Positions 22,378-30,840 of a stretch of 64,000 bases of DNA are shown here, piece after piece. The DNA is from Spiribacter vilamensis (GTDB taxonomy: Bacteria > Pseudomonadota > Gammaproteobacteria > Nitrococcales > Nitrococcaceae). Positions within the stretch are counted from its first letter, which is position 1. Every line of letters begins with the position of its first letter. The stretch covers positions 1,755,239 to 1,819,238 of the forward strand of contig NZ_SHLI01000001.1 in the NCBI RefSeq assembly GCF_004217415.1, in the 5' to 3' direction. The notes under the pieces were generated by a model. It made no database searches. It saw only the letters and a program-made list of their open reading frames with translations, and was not told the DNA's origin. The position numbers were made by a program, and so were the translations under genes.

Positions 22378-23297
22378 TCGATAGCGGCGAGGATCTCGCC
22401 GGCCCCCTGGCCGAGCAGATCTTCGGCGACGGCATGCCCCAACGCCGGTCCCTCCGACCGTGCCGCACGCCCCTCGGCGGTCAGCACCCGACGGCCGTCG
22501 CGGTTCGCCACCAGGCCGCGAAGCCAGAGCGTTTCGCCCTCGAGCATTGCATAGGCGGCCAGCGGCACATGGCAGCTGCCTTCGAGGCGGGCATTGACGG
22601 CCCGCTCCGCCGCCACCCGATCGTGGGTGTCCGGATCATCAAGCCCCCGAATCAGTGCCGCCACGTCGGGATCGTCGGCCCGGCACTCGATCCCCAGCGC
22701 TCCCTGGCCCACCGCCGGGAGGCTCTCCTCCGGTGCCATGACCTGCGTGATCTGCCCGGCCATGCCCAGCCGCTGCAACCCTGATGCCGCCAGCACAATG
22801 GCATCGAAGTGCCCCGCATCGAGTTTGCCCAGACGGGTCTGCACATTGCCGCGCAGCGACTCCACGACGAGATCCGGACGCCGCGCCCGGATCTGGCATT
22901 CACGACGCAGACTGGCGGTGCCCACCCGGCCACCGGCGGGCAGTTCGGCAATCGCCGCGTAGCGGCGTGACACCAGCGCATCGAAGGGATCCTCCCGGGC
23001 CAGGATCACCGGCAGGCGGAATTCGTCCGGCACCACCGCCGGCACATCCTTCATGGAGTGCACGGCGATATCCGCCTTGCCCGCCAGCATTCCCTCCTCG
23101 AGCGCCTTGACGAACAGGGCCTTGCCGCCCACCGCCATGAGCGGGCGATCGGTGATCTCGTCCCCGCGCGTCGAGAGGCGAACCAGCTCGACGGCCAGAT
23201 CCGGATATCGCGCCCGCAGGCGGTCGGCGACATGCTCGGCCTGCCAGACGGCGAGCGGACTGCGACGGGTAGCAATGCGGAGGTGCGTGATGGACAT
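22374..23297 (-). CDS. hemC: Hydroxymethylbilane synthase (porphobilinogen deaminase)
   Basis: 307 residues. It joins four porphobilinogens into hydroxymethylbilane using a covalently bound dipyrromethane cofactor. The cofactor cysteine is Cys242 in LEGSCHVPLAAYA; the substrate-binding stretches RIATRRSPLAVWQAEHV, HSMKDVP (about 80-86) and GTASLRREC are intact. The start at 23297 (MSITHLRIATRR) matches the family; the open frame runs 26 codons further 5' but that extra sequence lacks similarity. It follows the AlgR-like gene by 82 bp, as in Pseudomonas algR-hemC. Confidence 0.97.
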   Translation of the reverse strand: MSITHLRIATRRSPLAVWQAEHVADRLRARYPDLAVELVRLSTRGDEITDRPLMAVGGKALFVKALEEGMLAGKADIAVHSMKDVPAVVPDEFRLPVILAREDPFDALVSRRYAAIAELPAGGRVGTASLRRECQIRARRPDLVVESLRGNVQTRLGKLDAGHFDAIVLAASGLQRLGMAGQITQVMAPEESLPAVGQGALGIECRADDPDVAALIRGLDDPDTHDRVAAERAVNARLEGSCHVPLAAYAMLEGETLWLRGLVANRDGRRVLTAEGRAARSEGPALGHAVAEDLLGQGAGEILAAIE

Positions 23298-23379
23298 GGG
23301 TGCCGGTGCCTGAAAACGACCGTGACGGCCAGTTGCAATGGTCTGCAACGATACCGCCTGACGGCCGACAGGCAAAACC

Positions 23380-24120
23380 TCAACCCGGCGTCGCGGCTGT
23401 CCTCATCCAGCGCCGGACGGTGGGCAGGCGGCGTCGACTGACCGGCAACGGATCGTCGCTGCCATCCACCAGGGCCCGGGTCTGGCCATCGAGATCCTTC
23501 TCCAGCCCGCGGAGCGCGTCGCGGGCGACCAGCGCACTGCGATGGACACGCAGGAAGCGTGGACCGAACTCGGCCTCGAGGCGACACAACGACTCCTCGA
23601 TCAGATCCTCGCCGGCATCGTGCTGGACGGTGACGTACTTGTGATCGGCCACGAAACAGCGCACGTCATCCACCGGGATCAGGCTCAGGCCGTTGCGCCG
23701 GCGGCAGAGAATATGGCGGCGCTCATCACCGGCACCGGGGGCCTGGAGCCGCGCGATCTGACTCACTCCCAGCGGGCGCGCCGCCTGCAGGGCCGTCGCG
23801 AAGCGGGTCGGCTGCGCGGTATCGACGACATAGTCCACGCCGCTCTCCTCGAGTCGCGGGATGATCGGGTCGGCGAGTTCACCCGCCAGCAGAATCGCCG
23901 GTGCCGGCGTCATATTGGCCAGGTCCACGGCGACGGCCAGGTGGGCCTCGTCGCGGACACCCAGCACCACCACGTCCACCGGATCGCGACCATGGCTGGC
24001 CGGCGCCTCGGCAGGCGTCTCGAGGACGGCCGCCACGCAGCATCCGGCGCTGGTTGCCGCCAGCGCCGCCAGTCGTTGTCGCAGCGCAGGCTGCTCGCAG
24101 GCAATCACGATCTTCATCAT
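23380..24120 (-). CDS. AlgR-like LytTR regulator with degenerate receiver domain
   Basis: 246 residues with the layout of AlgR: receiver (1-115) plus LytTR DNA-binding domain (about 130-243; landmarks ILCRRRNGLSLIPVDDV, HKYVTV, FLRVHRSALV). The receiver has lost its phosphorylation site. The Asp expected at position 54 is Gly (VVVLG54V), the first acidic-pocket residue is Cys, only one Glu remains, and the conserved Lys is Asp100. It therefore should not act as a phospho-switch. In Pseudomonas the order is argH-algZ-algR-hemC; here argH and hemC flank it but the sensor algZ is missing. Start at 24120 has AGGGGAGG about 7 bases upstream. The DNA target is unknown; control of hemC or argH is plausible. 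Confidence 0.85.
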   Translation of the reverse strand: MMKIVIACEQPALRQRLAALAATSAGCCVAAVLETPAEAPASHGRDPVDVVVLGVRDEAHLAVAVDLANMTPAPAILLAGELADPIIPRLEESGVDYVVDTAQPTRFATALQAARPLGVSQIARLQAPGAGDERRHILCRRRNGLSLIPVDDVRCFVADHKYVTVQHDAGEDLIEESLCRLEAEFGPRFLRVHRSALVARDALRGLEKDLDGQTRALVDGSDDPLPVSRRRLPTVRRWMRTAATPG

Positions 24121-24232
24121 TGCTGTCCCTCCCCTGGGATCATCGAATGGAGGATCGAGCATGCAAAAACGCGACGACGCCCACCGCCAACCGGTTCACA
24201 GACCGGGCATCCGGCGCGGAGGACCGGTCGGC

Positions 24233-24241
24233 TGCTATAAT
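24233..24241 (+). promoter_or_regulatory. Extended -10 promoter of argH
   Basis: TGCTATAAT: a perfect TATAAT (24236-24241) preceded by TGn, an extended -10 element of the housekeeping sigma factor, with no good -35 at the right distance. Predicted start of transcription is near 24248, leaving a short leader before argH. Confidence 0.65.
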
Positions 24242-24270
24242 GCGACGTTCACACGAAAGGGATGCACGGC

Positions 24271-25674
24271 ATGAGCGAGTCTGACGCCAAGGGCCTCTGG
24301 AGCGGCCGGTTCACCGAGGCCACCGATGCCTTCGTCGCGGCCTTCAGCGCCTCCGAACACTACGACCGGCGCCTCTACCGGGAGGACATCCGCGGCTCCC
24401 GGGCCCACGCCCGGATGCTTGCCGACTGCGGCGTGATCAGCGCCGACGACGCGGCGGCCATCGATACCGGGCTGGACGCCATCGAGGCGGAGATCGAGGC
24501 CGGCGGCTTCCCCTGGGATCCCGCCCTCGAGGATGTCCACATGAACATCGAGGCGCGACTGACCGAGCGCATCGGCGAGGCCGGCAAGCGCCTGCACACC
24601 GGGCGCTCGCGCAACGACCAGATTGCCACCGACATCCGCCTGTGGCTACGCACGGTCATCGACACCAACATCACCCTGTTGCGCCGCTTTCAGCGCGGAC
24701 TCGTGGATCTTGCCGAGCGCGAGGCGGACACGGTCATGCCCGGCTTCACCCATCTGCAGGTGGCCCAGCCGGTGAGTTTCGGCCACCACATGCTGGCCTG
24801 GTACGAGATGCTGGTACGTGACGAGGCCCGGCTGCGGGACGCCCGCGGGCGAGTCAATCAGATGCCGCTGGGATCGGCGGCGCTGGCCGGCACGACCTTC
24901 CCCATCGACCGCGATCAGACCTGTGCGGCGCTGGGCTTCGACGCCCCTACCCGCAACTCCCTCGATGCCGTCTCGGATCGGGATTTCGCCATCGAGTTCG
25001 TCTCCGCCGCGGCGCTCACCATGACGCATCTCTCGCGGATGGCCGAGGAGCTGGTGATCTGGGCGTCGCCGCTCACCGGCTTTATCGATCTGCCCGACCG
25101 GTTCTGTACCGGCAGCTCGATCATGCCGCAGAAAAAGAACCCGGATGTGGCCGAACTGGTCCGCGGCAAGAGCGCCCGCGTCCATGGCGCCCTGCATGCG
25201 CTGCTGACGCTGATGAAGGGACAGCCACTCGCCTACAACCGCGACAACCAGGAAGACAAGGAACCGCTGTTCGACGCCGCCGATGCGCTGCGAGACAGCC
25301 TACGGGCGTTCGCCGACATGGTGCCGGCGCTGACGGTCAATCGCGATCGCACGCGGGCCGCCGCCCGCGAGGGATTCGCGACGGCCACCGACCTGGCCGA
25401 CTACCTGGTCCGTCGGGGCGTGGCCTTCCGGGACGCCCACGAAATTGTCGGCAAGGCCGTCGCCTTCGGCGTGACCGAGGGGCGGGACCTCGCCGAGATG
25501 TCACTGGCGGAGCTGCAGGGCTTTTCGGCCACCATCGGCGAGGATGTCTTCGAGGTGCTGACCCTCGACGGCTCGCTGGCGGCACGCGACCACACCGGCG
25601 GGACGGCGCCGGCCCAGGTACGGCGCCAGGTGGTCGCGGCAAGGGACCGGCTCGGCACCGGCGCCGGCGACTAG
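24271..25674 (+). CDS. argH: Argininosuccinate lyase
   Basis: 467 residues. It cleaves argininosuccinate into arginine and fumarate, the last step of arginine synthesis. The fumarase-superfamily signature [12 protein letters not shown] is near residue 285; [14 protein letters not shown] near 110 and [10 protein letters not shown] near 158 are family motifs. Two ATGs are possible, 24262 and 24271. The GAAAGGG motif ends at 24261, which leaves no spacing for the first but nine bases for the second, so 24271 is preferred. The gene is divergent from the AlgR-like regulator and converges with the esterase gene, sharing a CTAG stop. Confidence 0.97.
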   Translation: MSESDAKGLWSGRFTEATDAFVAAFSASEHYDRRLYREDIRGSRAHARMLADCGVISADDAAAIDTGLDAIEAEIEAGGFPWDPALEDVHMNIEARLTERIGEAGKRLHTGRSRNDQIATDIRLWLRTVIDTNITLLRRFQRGLVDLAEREADTVMPGFTHLQVAQPVSFGHHMLAWYEMLVRDEARLRDARGRVNQMPLGSAALAGTTFPIDRDQTCAALGFDAPTRNSLDAVSDRDFAIEFVSAAALTMTHLSRMAEELVIWASPLTGFIDLPDRFCTGSSIMPQKKNPDVAELVRGKSARVHGALHALLTLMKGQPLAYNRDNQEDKEPLFDAADALRDSLRAFADMVPALTVNRDRTRAAAREGFATATDLADYLVRRGVAFRDAHEIVGKAVAFGVTEGRDLAEMSLAELQGFSATIGEDVFEVLTLDGSLAARDHTGGTAPAQVRRQVVAARDRLGTGAGD

Positions 25675-26345
25675 CGGTCCAGTACGCGACCCAGCCACGC
25701 GCCGATGTCGACGATCTCCTGCATGCACACCTGGTGCGCCATCGGGTAGTCGTGCCACTCCACGGGATAACCGAGGCCCTCCAGGGCGTCGCGGGAGCCG
25801 GTGCCCAGCTGATAGGCGAGCACCGGGTCGTGGTGACCATGAGCGAGGAAGATCGGCGTGCGGCGGTTGGCGGCGGCATGGGCCTGGGCGAGGTGGTCGG
25901 CCAGTGGCAGATAGGTGGACAGCCCCATAATGCCGGCCAGCCCCGACGCATAGCGCAGTCCGGCATGGAGGGCCAGCGCACCGCCCTGCGAGAACCCGGC
26001 CAGCACCAGCCGCCCGGGCGGAACGCCGCGGCGTTCCTCGCGCTCGATCAGCGCCTCGATCCAGCCCGCCGCCCGATCGAGCCCCTGTTCATCCTGCGGC
26101 GTGCCCGGGGCCAGGCCGTAAATGTCGTACCACGAGGGCATGGCCATGCCGCCGTTGAGCGTCACCGGCTGCACCGGGGCATGCGGAAACACGAATCGCA
26201 CCGCCTCCGGCACGGGCAGCCCCAGCTGCGGGACGATAGGCTCGAAATCATGACCGCTGGCGCCCAGCCCGTGCAGCCAGATGACGCTGTATCGGGCGTC
26301 CTGGCCGCCGGTTTCCACGGTCTCGAGTTGTTCCTGCTCGACCAT
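25671..26345 (-). CDS. Carboxylesterase / phospholipase family hydrolase
   Basis: 224 residues of the bacterial carboxylesterase family (PF02230; Pseudomonas EstB/YpfH-like). [13 protein letters not shown] supplies the oxyanion region; Ser119 in GFSQGG, Asp in AHGHHDPV and His in DYPMAHQVC form the triad. No signal peptide, so cytoplasmic. The start at 26345 has GAGGAAAGAG upstream; an in-frame extension of 14 codons begins inside the parS-like site and was not used. It is divergent from lptM, so one promoter region serves both. Substrate unknown: known members hydrolyse short acyl esters, some acting on acyl-protein thioesters. Confidence 0.9.
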   Translation of the reverse strand: MVEQEQLETVETGGQDARYSVIWLHGLGASGHDFEPIVPQLGLPVPEAVRFVFPHAPVQPVTLNGGMAMPSWYDIYGLAPGTPQDEQGLDRAAGWIEALIEREERRGVPPGRLVLAGFSQGGALALHAGLRYASGLAGIMGLSTYLPLADHLAQAHAAANRRTPIFLAHGHHDPVLAYQLGTGSRDALEGLGYPVEWHDYPMAHQVCMQEIVDIGAWLGRVLDR

Positions 26346-26362
26346 CGTCTCTTTCCTCTGTT

Positions 26363-26368
26363 TATACT
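26363..26368 (+). promoter_or_regulatory. -10 element of the lptM-lysA operon
   Basis: TATACT with no clear -35. Transcription would begin around 26375, that is inside the parS-like palindrome at 26371-26386. Confidence 0.4.
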
Positions 26369-26370
26369 GA

Positions 26371-26386
26371 TGTTCCACATGAAACA
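26371..26386. promoter_or_regulatory. Candidate third parS (ParB-binding) site
   Basis: TGTTCCACATGAAACA differs from the widespread parS TGTTTCACGTGAAACA at two positions, one of them the central G of CACGTG. The mismatch makes it weaker than the two sites in recF. It lies between the esterase and lptM genes, at the presumed start of transcription, about 27 kb from dnaA. Function is inference. Confidence 0.4.
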
Positions 26387-26396
26387 CCGAGTCTGC

Positions 26397-26525
26397 ATGA
26401 CCCCACGTATCCTGCCCTTTCTGGCACTGATCACGCTAATCCTGGTCACCGGCTGCGGCGTCAAGGGCGATCTCTACCTACCCGACGACCGGGACGCCGC
26501 GGACAGTGAGGAGGGCATGTCGTGA
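26397..26525 (+). CDS. lptM: Small LPS-assembly lipoprotein LptM (YifL-like)
   Basis: 42 residues (48 if the ATG at 26379 is used). A hydrophobic signal peptide ends in the lipobox LVTGC, with the lipidated Cys followed by GVKGDLYLPDD. The CGxKGxLYxP pattern is the mark of YifL/LptM, an outer-membrane lipoprotein that helps LptD mature. It lies directly upstream of lysA, as in many gammaproteobacteria, and its stop overlaps the lysA start (GTGA). It is too short to be found by most gene finders. The ribosome-binding site is poor for either ATG, so the exact start is uncertain. Confidence 0.85.
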   Translation: MTPRILPFLALITLILVTGCGVKGDLYLPDDRDAADSEEGMS

Positions 26526-27763
26526 TCAGGCACAACAACGGCACCCTGACCATCGAGGATTGTCCGGCGCCGGTCCTCGCCGAGCGTTTCGGGACGCCGC
26601 TCTATGTCTACTCGCGTGCCGCCATCGAGTCGGCCTGGCGGGCCTATGACCAGGCCTTTGCGGCGTTCGATCACCAGATCTGCTATGCGGTGAAGGCCAA
26701 CGGCAGCCTCGCGATCCTCCAGCTCCTTGCACGGCTGGGCAGCGGTTTCGATATCGTCTCCGGCGGCGAGCTCGCCCGGGTCCTGCGGGCCGGCGGCGAT
26801 CCGGGCAAGGTCGTGTTCTCCGGGGTCGGAAAGAGCGAGGAAGAGATCGAGCAGGGGCTGGCTGCCGGTATCCTGGCGTTCAACATCGAATCCGAGGCCG
26901 AGCTCGAGCGCATCAGTGCCGTGGCCGCACGCACCGGCCGCACGGCGCCGGTGTCGCTGCGGGTCAACCCGGATGTCGACGCCCGCACCCATCCCTACAT
27001 CTCCACCGGGCTCAAGGAGAACAAATTCGGCATCGATATCCATGCCGCCGAGGCCCTCTACCACCGGGCGGCGGCGATGCCGGGTGTCGCCGTTTCGGGG
27101 ATGGACTTCCATATCGGCTCCCAGCTCACCGAGCTGGATCCGCTCGCGGACGCCCTGTCGCGCAGCCTCGCCCTGGTCGACCGGCTCGAGGCCGCCGGCA
27201 TTCATCTCGAGCATCTCGATATCGGCGGCGGTCTGGGGATCCGCTACGAGGACGAGACCCCGCCCTCACCGGCGGCACTGGCCGAGCGGCTCGGCCCGCT
27301 GCTCGCCGGTCGCCGACAGAAGCTGCTCATGGAGCCGGGTCGCGCCCTCGTAGGCGAGGCGGGGCTTCTGCTCACCCGGGTCGAATACCTCAAGCCCGGG
27401 CACCGCGATTTCGCTGTCGTCGACGCGGCAATGACCGATTTGCTGCGCCCGGCGCTCTATAACGCCTGGCAGGGCATCGAGACCGCCGAGCCGGTGGACG
27501 CCGAGGCGCGGCTCTACGATGTAGTGGGACCGGTCTGCGAGAGCGCCGACACCCTGGGCCGCGAGCGCTCCCTGGCCCTGCTGCCCGGCACCCTGCTGGC
27601 GATCCACGCCACCGGCGCCTACGGCTTTGTCATGGCGTCGCAGTACAACGCCCGGCCGCGTCCCGCCGAGGTGCTGGTGGACGGCGACCGTGCCCACCTG
27701 ATCCGTGAACGCGAAACCCTCGAAGCGCTCTGGCAGGGGGAGCACCTCCTGGATACGCCGTGA
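26522..27763 (+). CDS. lysA: Diaminopimelate decarboxylase
   Basis: 413 residues, GTG start overlapping the lptM stop. This PLP enzyme of fold III converts meso-diaminopimelate to lysine. The PLP lysine is Lys58 in CYAVKAN; other marks are SGGELARV, GLKENKFGI, FHIGSQ, the glycine-rich IGGGLGIRY near residue 235, EPGRALVGEAG and GPVCESADTLG. It precedes dapF, so two steps of lysine and peptidoglycan precursor metabolism share one operon. The next gene overlaps by GTGA. Confidence 0.97.
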   Translation: MIRHNNGTLTIEDCPAPVLAERFGTPLYVYSRAAIESAWRAYDQAFAAFDHQICYAVKANGSLAILQLLARLGSGFDIVSGGELARVLRAGGDPGKVVFSGVGKSEEEIEQGLAAGILAFNIESEAELERISAVAARTGRTAPVSLRVNPDVDARTHPYISTGLKENKFGIDIHAAEALYHRAAAMPGVAVSGMDFHIGSQLTELDPLADALSRSLALVDRLEAAGIHLEHLDIGGGLGIRYEDETPPSPAALAERLGPLLAGRRQKLLMEPGRALVGEAGLLLTRVEYLKPGHRDFAVVDAAMTDLLRPALYNAWQGIETAEPVDAEARLYDVVGPVCESADTLGRERSLALLPGTLLAIHATGAYGFVMASQYNARPRPAEVLVDGDRAHLIRERETLEALWQGEHLLDTP

Positions 27764-28599
27764 GCCTCGCGTTCACCAAGATGCAGGGCCTGGGCAACGA
27801 CTTCGTCGTCTTCGACGCGATCAACCAGTCCCTGGACCCGACCCCGGCATGGATCCGGCGGATCGCCGATCGACGCTACGGCGTCGGTTGCGACCAGGTC
27901 CTGGTGGCCGAAGCCGCGCGCCGGCCCGACGCCGACTTCCGCTACCGGATCTGGAACGCCGACGGCCACGAGGTCGAGCACTGTGGCAACGGCGTCCGCT
28001 GCCTGGCCCGTTTCCTGCGCGACCAGGGATTGCATCGAGGAGGCCACGTCAGCCTCGAGACCGATGCCGGCCTGACCCGGGTCGAACTGATGGACGACGG
28101 CCGGGTTCGCGTCGACATGGGAGCGCCGATCCTCGAGCCGTCGGCCATCCCCTTCGAGGCCGCCGAGCGCCGGATACAGTACGAACTGACCGCGGCCGGT
28201 GTGAATCACGACGTTGCCGCCGTATCGATGGGCAACCCCCACGTGATTCTGCGCGTCGACGATGTCGAGACCGCACCGGTGGCAACACTGGGCCCCGCAC
28301 TCGAGTCCCACCCGCGCTTTCCGAACCGCGTCAATGCCGGCTTTCTCGCGGTGGATAGCCGCTCCCGCGGTCATCTCCGCGTCTACGAGCGCGGTGTCGG
28401 CGAGACCCCGGCCTGCGGAACCGGTGCCTGCGCGGCGGCGGTGGCCGGCATCCTCAACGACTGGTTCGACCCCACTGTCACCCTGAGCCTGACCGGTGGC
28501 GAGCTGGTGCTACACTGGCAGGGTGAAGGCCAGCCGGTCTGGATGACTGGCCCGGCCGACACCGTGTTCGAGGGCAGACTGGCAACGGGAGCGACATGA
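27760..28599 (+). CDS. dapF: Diaminopimelate epimerase
   Basis: 279 residues, GTG start overlapping the lysA stop. It interconverts LL- and meso-diaminopimelate, needed for lysine and cell-wall cross-links. The two catalytic cysteines are present: Cys75 in HCGNGVRC and the second in ACGTGACAA near residue 220. KMQGLGNDFVVFD at the N-terminus is diagnostic. The order dapF-DUF484-xerC downstream is the same as in E. coli and Pseudomonas. It overlaps the next gene by ATGA. Confidence 0.97.
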   Translation: MSLAFTKMQGLGNDFVVFDAINQSLDPTPAWIRRIADRRYGVGCDQVLVAEAARRPDADFRYRIWNADGHEVEHCGNGVRCLARFLRDQGLHRGGHVSLETDAGLTRVELMDDGRVRVDMGAPILEPSAIPFEAAERRIQYELTAAGVNHDVAAVSMGNPHVILRVDDVETAPVATLGPALESHPRFPNRVNAGFLAVDSRSRGHLRVYERGVGETPACGTGACAAAVAGILNDWFDPTVTLSLTGGELVLHWQGEGQPVWMTGPADTVFEGRLATGAT

Positions 28600-29297
28600 G
28601 CGGTCAGACAGGCGAATCAGCGATGTCGGCGCATCCGATCGACGAACAGGCGGTACTGGACTACCTGCAGGCGCATCCCGATCTGCTGCAGCGGCACCCG
28701 GATCTCGTCAGCCGGTTAGAGGTCCCCCACCCGACCGGCGGCGTAACCTCGCTGATCGAATACCAGGTATCGATCCTGCGCGAAGAGAACCATGCCCTCG
28801 CGGAGCGCCTGGATCAGCTCCTCCAGGTGGCGCGCGACAATGATCGGCTGGTCGAGCAGATCCATCGCTTCACCCTCGAGCTGCTCGCCGCCGACGATCT
28901 CGACAGCGTGCTGGTCGCGATCCGTGACGGGCTGCGGCACGACTTCCGGGCAGACGTGGTCGAGGTCATCCTTATTGGTGAGTGGCTGAGCGCTGCCGGT
29001 GCGCCGGTCCTCGCGCCCGACGATCCCCGGGCGCAGCAGCTCGAAAGCGCCCTCGCCGGCGATCAGCCGGTCCTCGGCGAACTGGATGCCGAGCACCGGA
29101 CACTCATCTTTGGCGACCAGGCGGAGGGCCTGGGGTCAGTCGCGGTGATCCCGATGGACGAACCTCCGGTGCGCGGGTTCATCGCCATCGGCAGTCGCGA
29201 TGCCGATCGCTACCACGATGAACAGGGCACGATCTTCCTCGGCCAGCTGGGCGCCCTGGCGGCGCGGGTCCTGCGCCGGTCCTGCGCCGGTCCGTAA
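28596..29297 (+). CDS. DUF484 family protein (YigA-like)
   Basis: 233 residues. N-terminal helical part with VLDYLQAHPDLLQRHPDL, the DUF484 hallmark, then a short coiled coil and a GAF-like C-terminal domain (from about residue 95). The function is unknown; it is conserved next to xerC in many gammaproteobacteria, and a regulatory role is often assumed. The start overlaps dapF by ATGA; an internal ATG at 28623 is also possible and would remove nine residues. The 3' end contains an 11-bp tandem duplication that shapes the last codons (see repeat at 29267). Confidence 0.88.
   Translation: MSGQTGESAMSAHPIDEQAVLDYLQAHPDLLQRHPDLVSRLEVPHPTGGVTSLIEYQVSILREENHALAERLDQLLQVARDNDRLVEQIHRFTLELLAADDLDSVLVAIRDGLRHDFRADVVEVILIGEWLSAAGAPVLAPDDPRAQQLESALAGDQPVLGELDAEHRTLIFGDQAEGLGSVAVIPMDEPPVRGFIAIGSRDADRYHDEQGTIFLGQLGALAARVLRRSCAGP
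29267..29288 (+). repeat. 11-bp tandem duplication at the DUF484-xerC junction
   Basis: Two exact copies of GGTCCTGCGCC. Because 11 is not a multiple of three, removing one copy would put the DUF484 frame directly in frame with the xerC ATG, without a stop between. It looks like a slippage product. Confidence 0.75.
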
Positions 29298-29299
29298 CC

Positions 29300-30220
29300 A
29301 TGCCCCCGCGCCCACCCCTCTGGACCGATCTTGATCGCTATCTTGTCCACCTGCGCGATGAAAGACGGCTGGCGTCGCTGACACGGCAACACTACGCACG
29401 CGATCTCTCCGGCCTGGGGCAATATCTGGCCACCATCGATATCGATGACTGGGCACGCGTGCGCAGCGATCACATCCGGGCCTGGATCAGCCAGTGCCAT
29501 CGCCGCGGGCTATCACCCCGCTCGTTGCAGCGCCAGCTGTCCGCGGCCCGCGGCCTGTATCGCTTCCTGCAGCGCGAGGCCCGCCTCGATACCGACCCCA
29601 CCGCGGACATCCAGGCGCCACGCGCGAAGCAGACGCTGCCGGCCACCCTGGATGTCGACGGCGCCGCGCAGCTCCTTGATCCGCCGGCGCGGGCCACCGA
29701 CCAGGCCGATCCGCTGCGGCGCCGTGACCGCGCGATTTTCGAGCTCATCTATGGCGCCGGGCTGCGACTCGCCGAGGCAGCGGCACTCAATCTCGATGAC
29801 ACCGGTCGGGCACCACGCGAGCTTCGCGTCGTCGGCAAGGGGGCCCGCACGCGCATCGTCCCGGTGGGCCGCAAGGCGCGCGAGGCGGTCGGTGACTGGG
29901 TCGCGGTCCGCGATACCGTGGCCGCCGCGGAGGAGACCGCGCTGTTCGTGAGCCGCCGGGGTCAGCGCCTGTCGCACCGGGCCATTCAGACCCGCCTCAA
30001 CCAGCTGGCACGCCTGCAGGGCCTGGATCGACCGGTCCACCCGCACATGCTGCGGCACGCGTTTGCCACCCACCTGCTCGAGTCCAGTGGCGATCTGCGC
30101 GCCGTCCAGGAGCTGCTCGGCCATGCCGACATCGGGACAACCCAGATCTACACCCACCTCGACTTCCAGCACCTGGCCGAGGTCTATGACCGGGCTCATC
30201 CGAGGGCGCGCCGAAGGTAA
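29300..30220 (+). CDS. xerC: Tyrosine recombinase XerC
   Basis: 306 residues. With XerD it resolves chromosome dimers at dif at the septum. A SAM-like N-terminal DNA-binding domain (about 8-95) is followed by the catalytic domain with the complete set: Arg156 (GAGLRLAE), Lys180 (VVGKGAR), His249 and Arg252 ([10 protein letters not shown]), His275 (LGHADIGT) and nucleophile Tyr284. The genomic position after dapF and DUF484 favours XerC over XerD or an integrase. The gene starts two bases after the DUF484 stop. Confidence 0.96.
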   Translation: MPPRPPLWTDLDRYLVHLRDERRLASLTRQHYARDLSGLGQYLATIDIDDWARVRSDHIRAWISQCHRRGLSPRSLQRQLSAARGLYRFLQREARLDTDPTADIQAPRAKQTLPATLDVDGAAQLLDPPARATDQADPLRRRDRAIFELIYGAGLRLAEAAALNLDDTGRAPRELRVVGKGARTRIVPVGRKAREAVGDWVAVRDTVAAAEETALFVSRRGQRLSHRAIQTRLNQLARLQGLDRPVHPHMLRHAFATHLLESSGDLRAVQELLGHADIGTTQIYTHLDFQHLAEVYDRAHPRARRR

Positions 30221-30280
30221 CCCCGAGGCGTCCGGCTGCGTTAACATTGGCGGTCAGGCAACCACTATCCAGCAACGTCC

Positions 30281-30286
30281 GGAGAG
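30281..30286 (+). promoter_or_regulatory. Ribosome binding site supporting the TTG start of hslV
   Basis: GGAGAG five bases before TTG at 30292. It selects that codon over the more upstream TTG at 30247, which has no site and adds unrelated residues. Confidence 0.6.
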
Positions 30287-30291
30287 CAGTC

Positions 30292-30840
30292 TTGCAGCAG
30301 TTTGATGGAACCACCATTCTGGCGGTCCGTCGTGACGGGCAGGTGGCCGTCGGCGGTGACGGCCAGGTCACCCTTGGCGACACGGTCATGAAAGGCAATG
30401 CCCGCAAAGTCCGACGCCTTTACCACGATCAGGTGCTGGCCGGGTTTGCCGGCGGTACGGCCGATGCCTTCACGCTGTTCGAGCGATTCGAGGGTCAGCT
30501 CGAGCGCCACGGCGGACGCCTGACCCGCGCCGCGGTGGAAATGGCCAAGGACTGGCGCTCGGACCGTGCCCTGCGCCGCCTCGAGGCGTTGCTCATGGTG
30601 GCCGACGCCGAAACCCTGCTGATGATCTCGGGCAACGGCGACGTGGTCGAGCCCGAGCGCGAGCTGATGGCGATCGGCTCCGGGTCGGGCTATGCCCAGG
30701 CCGCCGCCCAGGCGCTGGTCGCCGAGACGGACCTGGATGCGGCATCGGTTGTCCAGCGATCGCTGGATATCGCGGCCGATATCTGTATCTACACCAATCA
30801 CACGCTGACCATCGAAACCCTCGGTGACGGGAAGGCCTGA
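30292..30840 (+). CDS. hslV: HslV, ATP-dependent protease subunit
   Basis: 182 residues from a TTG start. HslV is the proteolytic dodecamer of the HslUV (ClpYQ) proteasome-like machine. The mature N-terminus should be the first Thr of TTILAVRR, after removal of a six-residue leader (MQQFDG). Other marks: [31 protein letters not shown] and the C-terminal DICIYTNH. E. coli HslV starts directly with MTTI, so a short leader is a difference but is seen in other bacteria. It overlaps hslU by one base (TGATG). Confidence 0.95.
   Translation: MQQFDGTTILAVRRDGQVAVGGDGQVTLGDTVMKGNARKVRRLYHDQVLAGFAGGTADAFTLFERFEGQLERHGGRLTRAAVEMAKDWRSDRALRRLEALLMVADAETLLMISGNGDVVEPERELMAIGSGSGYAQAAAQALVAETDLDAASVVQRSLDIAADICIYTNHTLTIETLGDGKA

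Noticed and set aside
19260-24120. hemX as uroporphyrinogen-III C-methyltransferase
   Set aside because: No SAM-binding motif; the protein is one membrane helix plus a coiled coil. The old name is an annotation carry-over.
29300-30220. Tyrosine recombinase as an integrase marking a mobile element
   Set aside because: It is in the conserved dapF-DUF484-xerC context with no flanking repeats, tRNA or foreign genes, so it is the housekeeping XerC.
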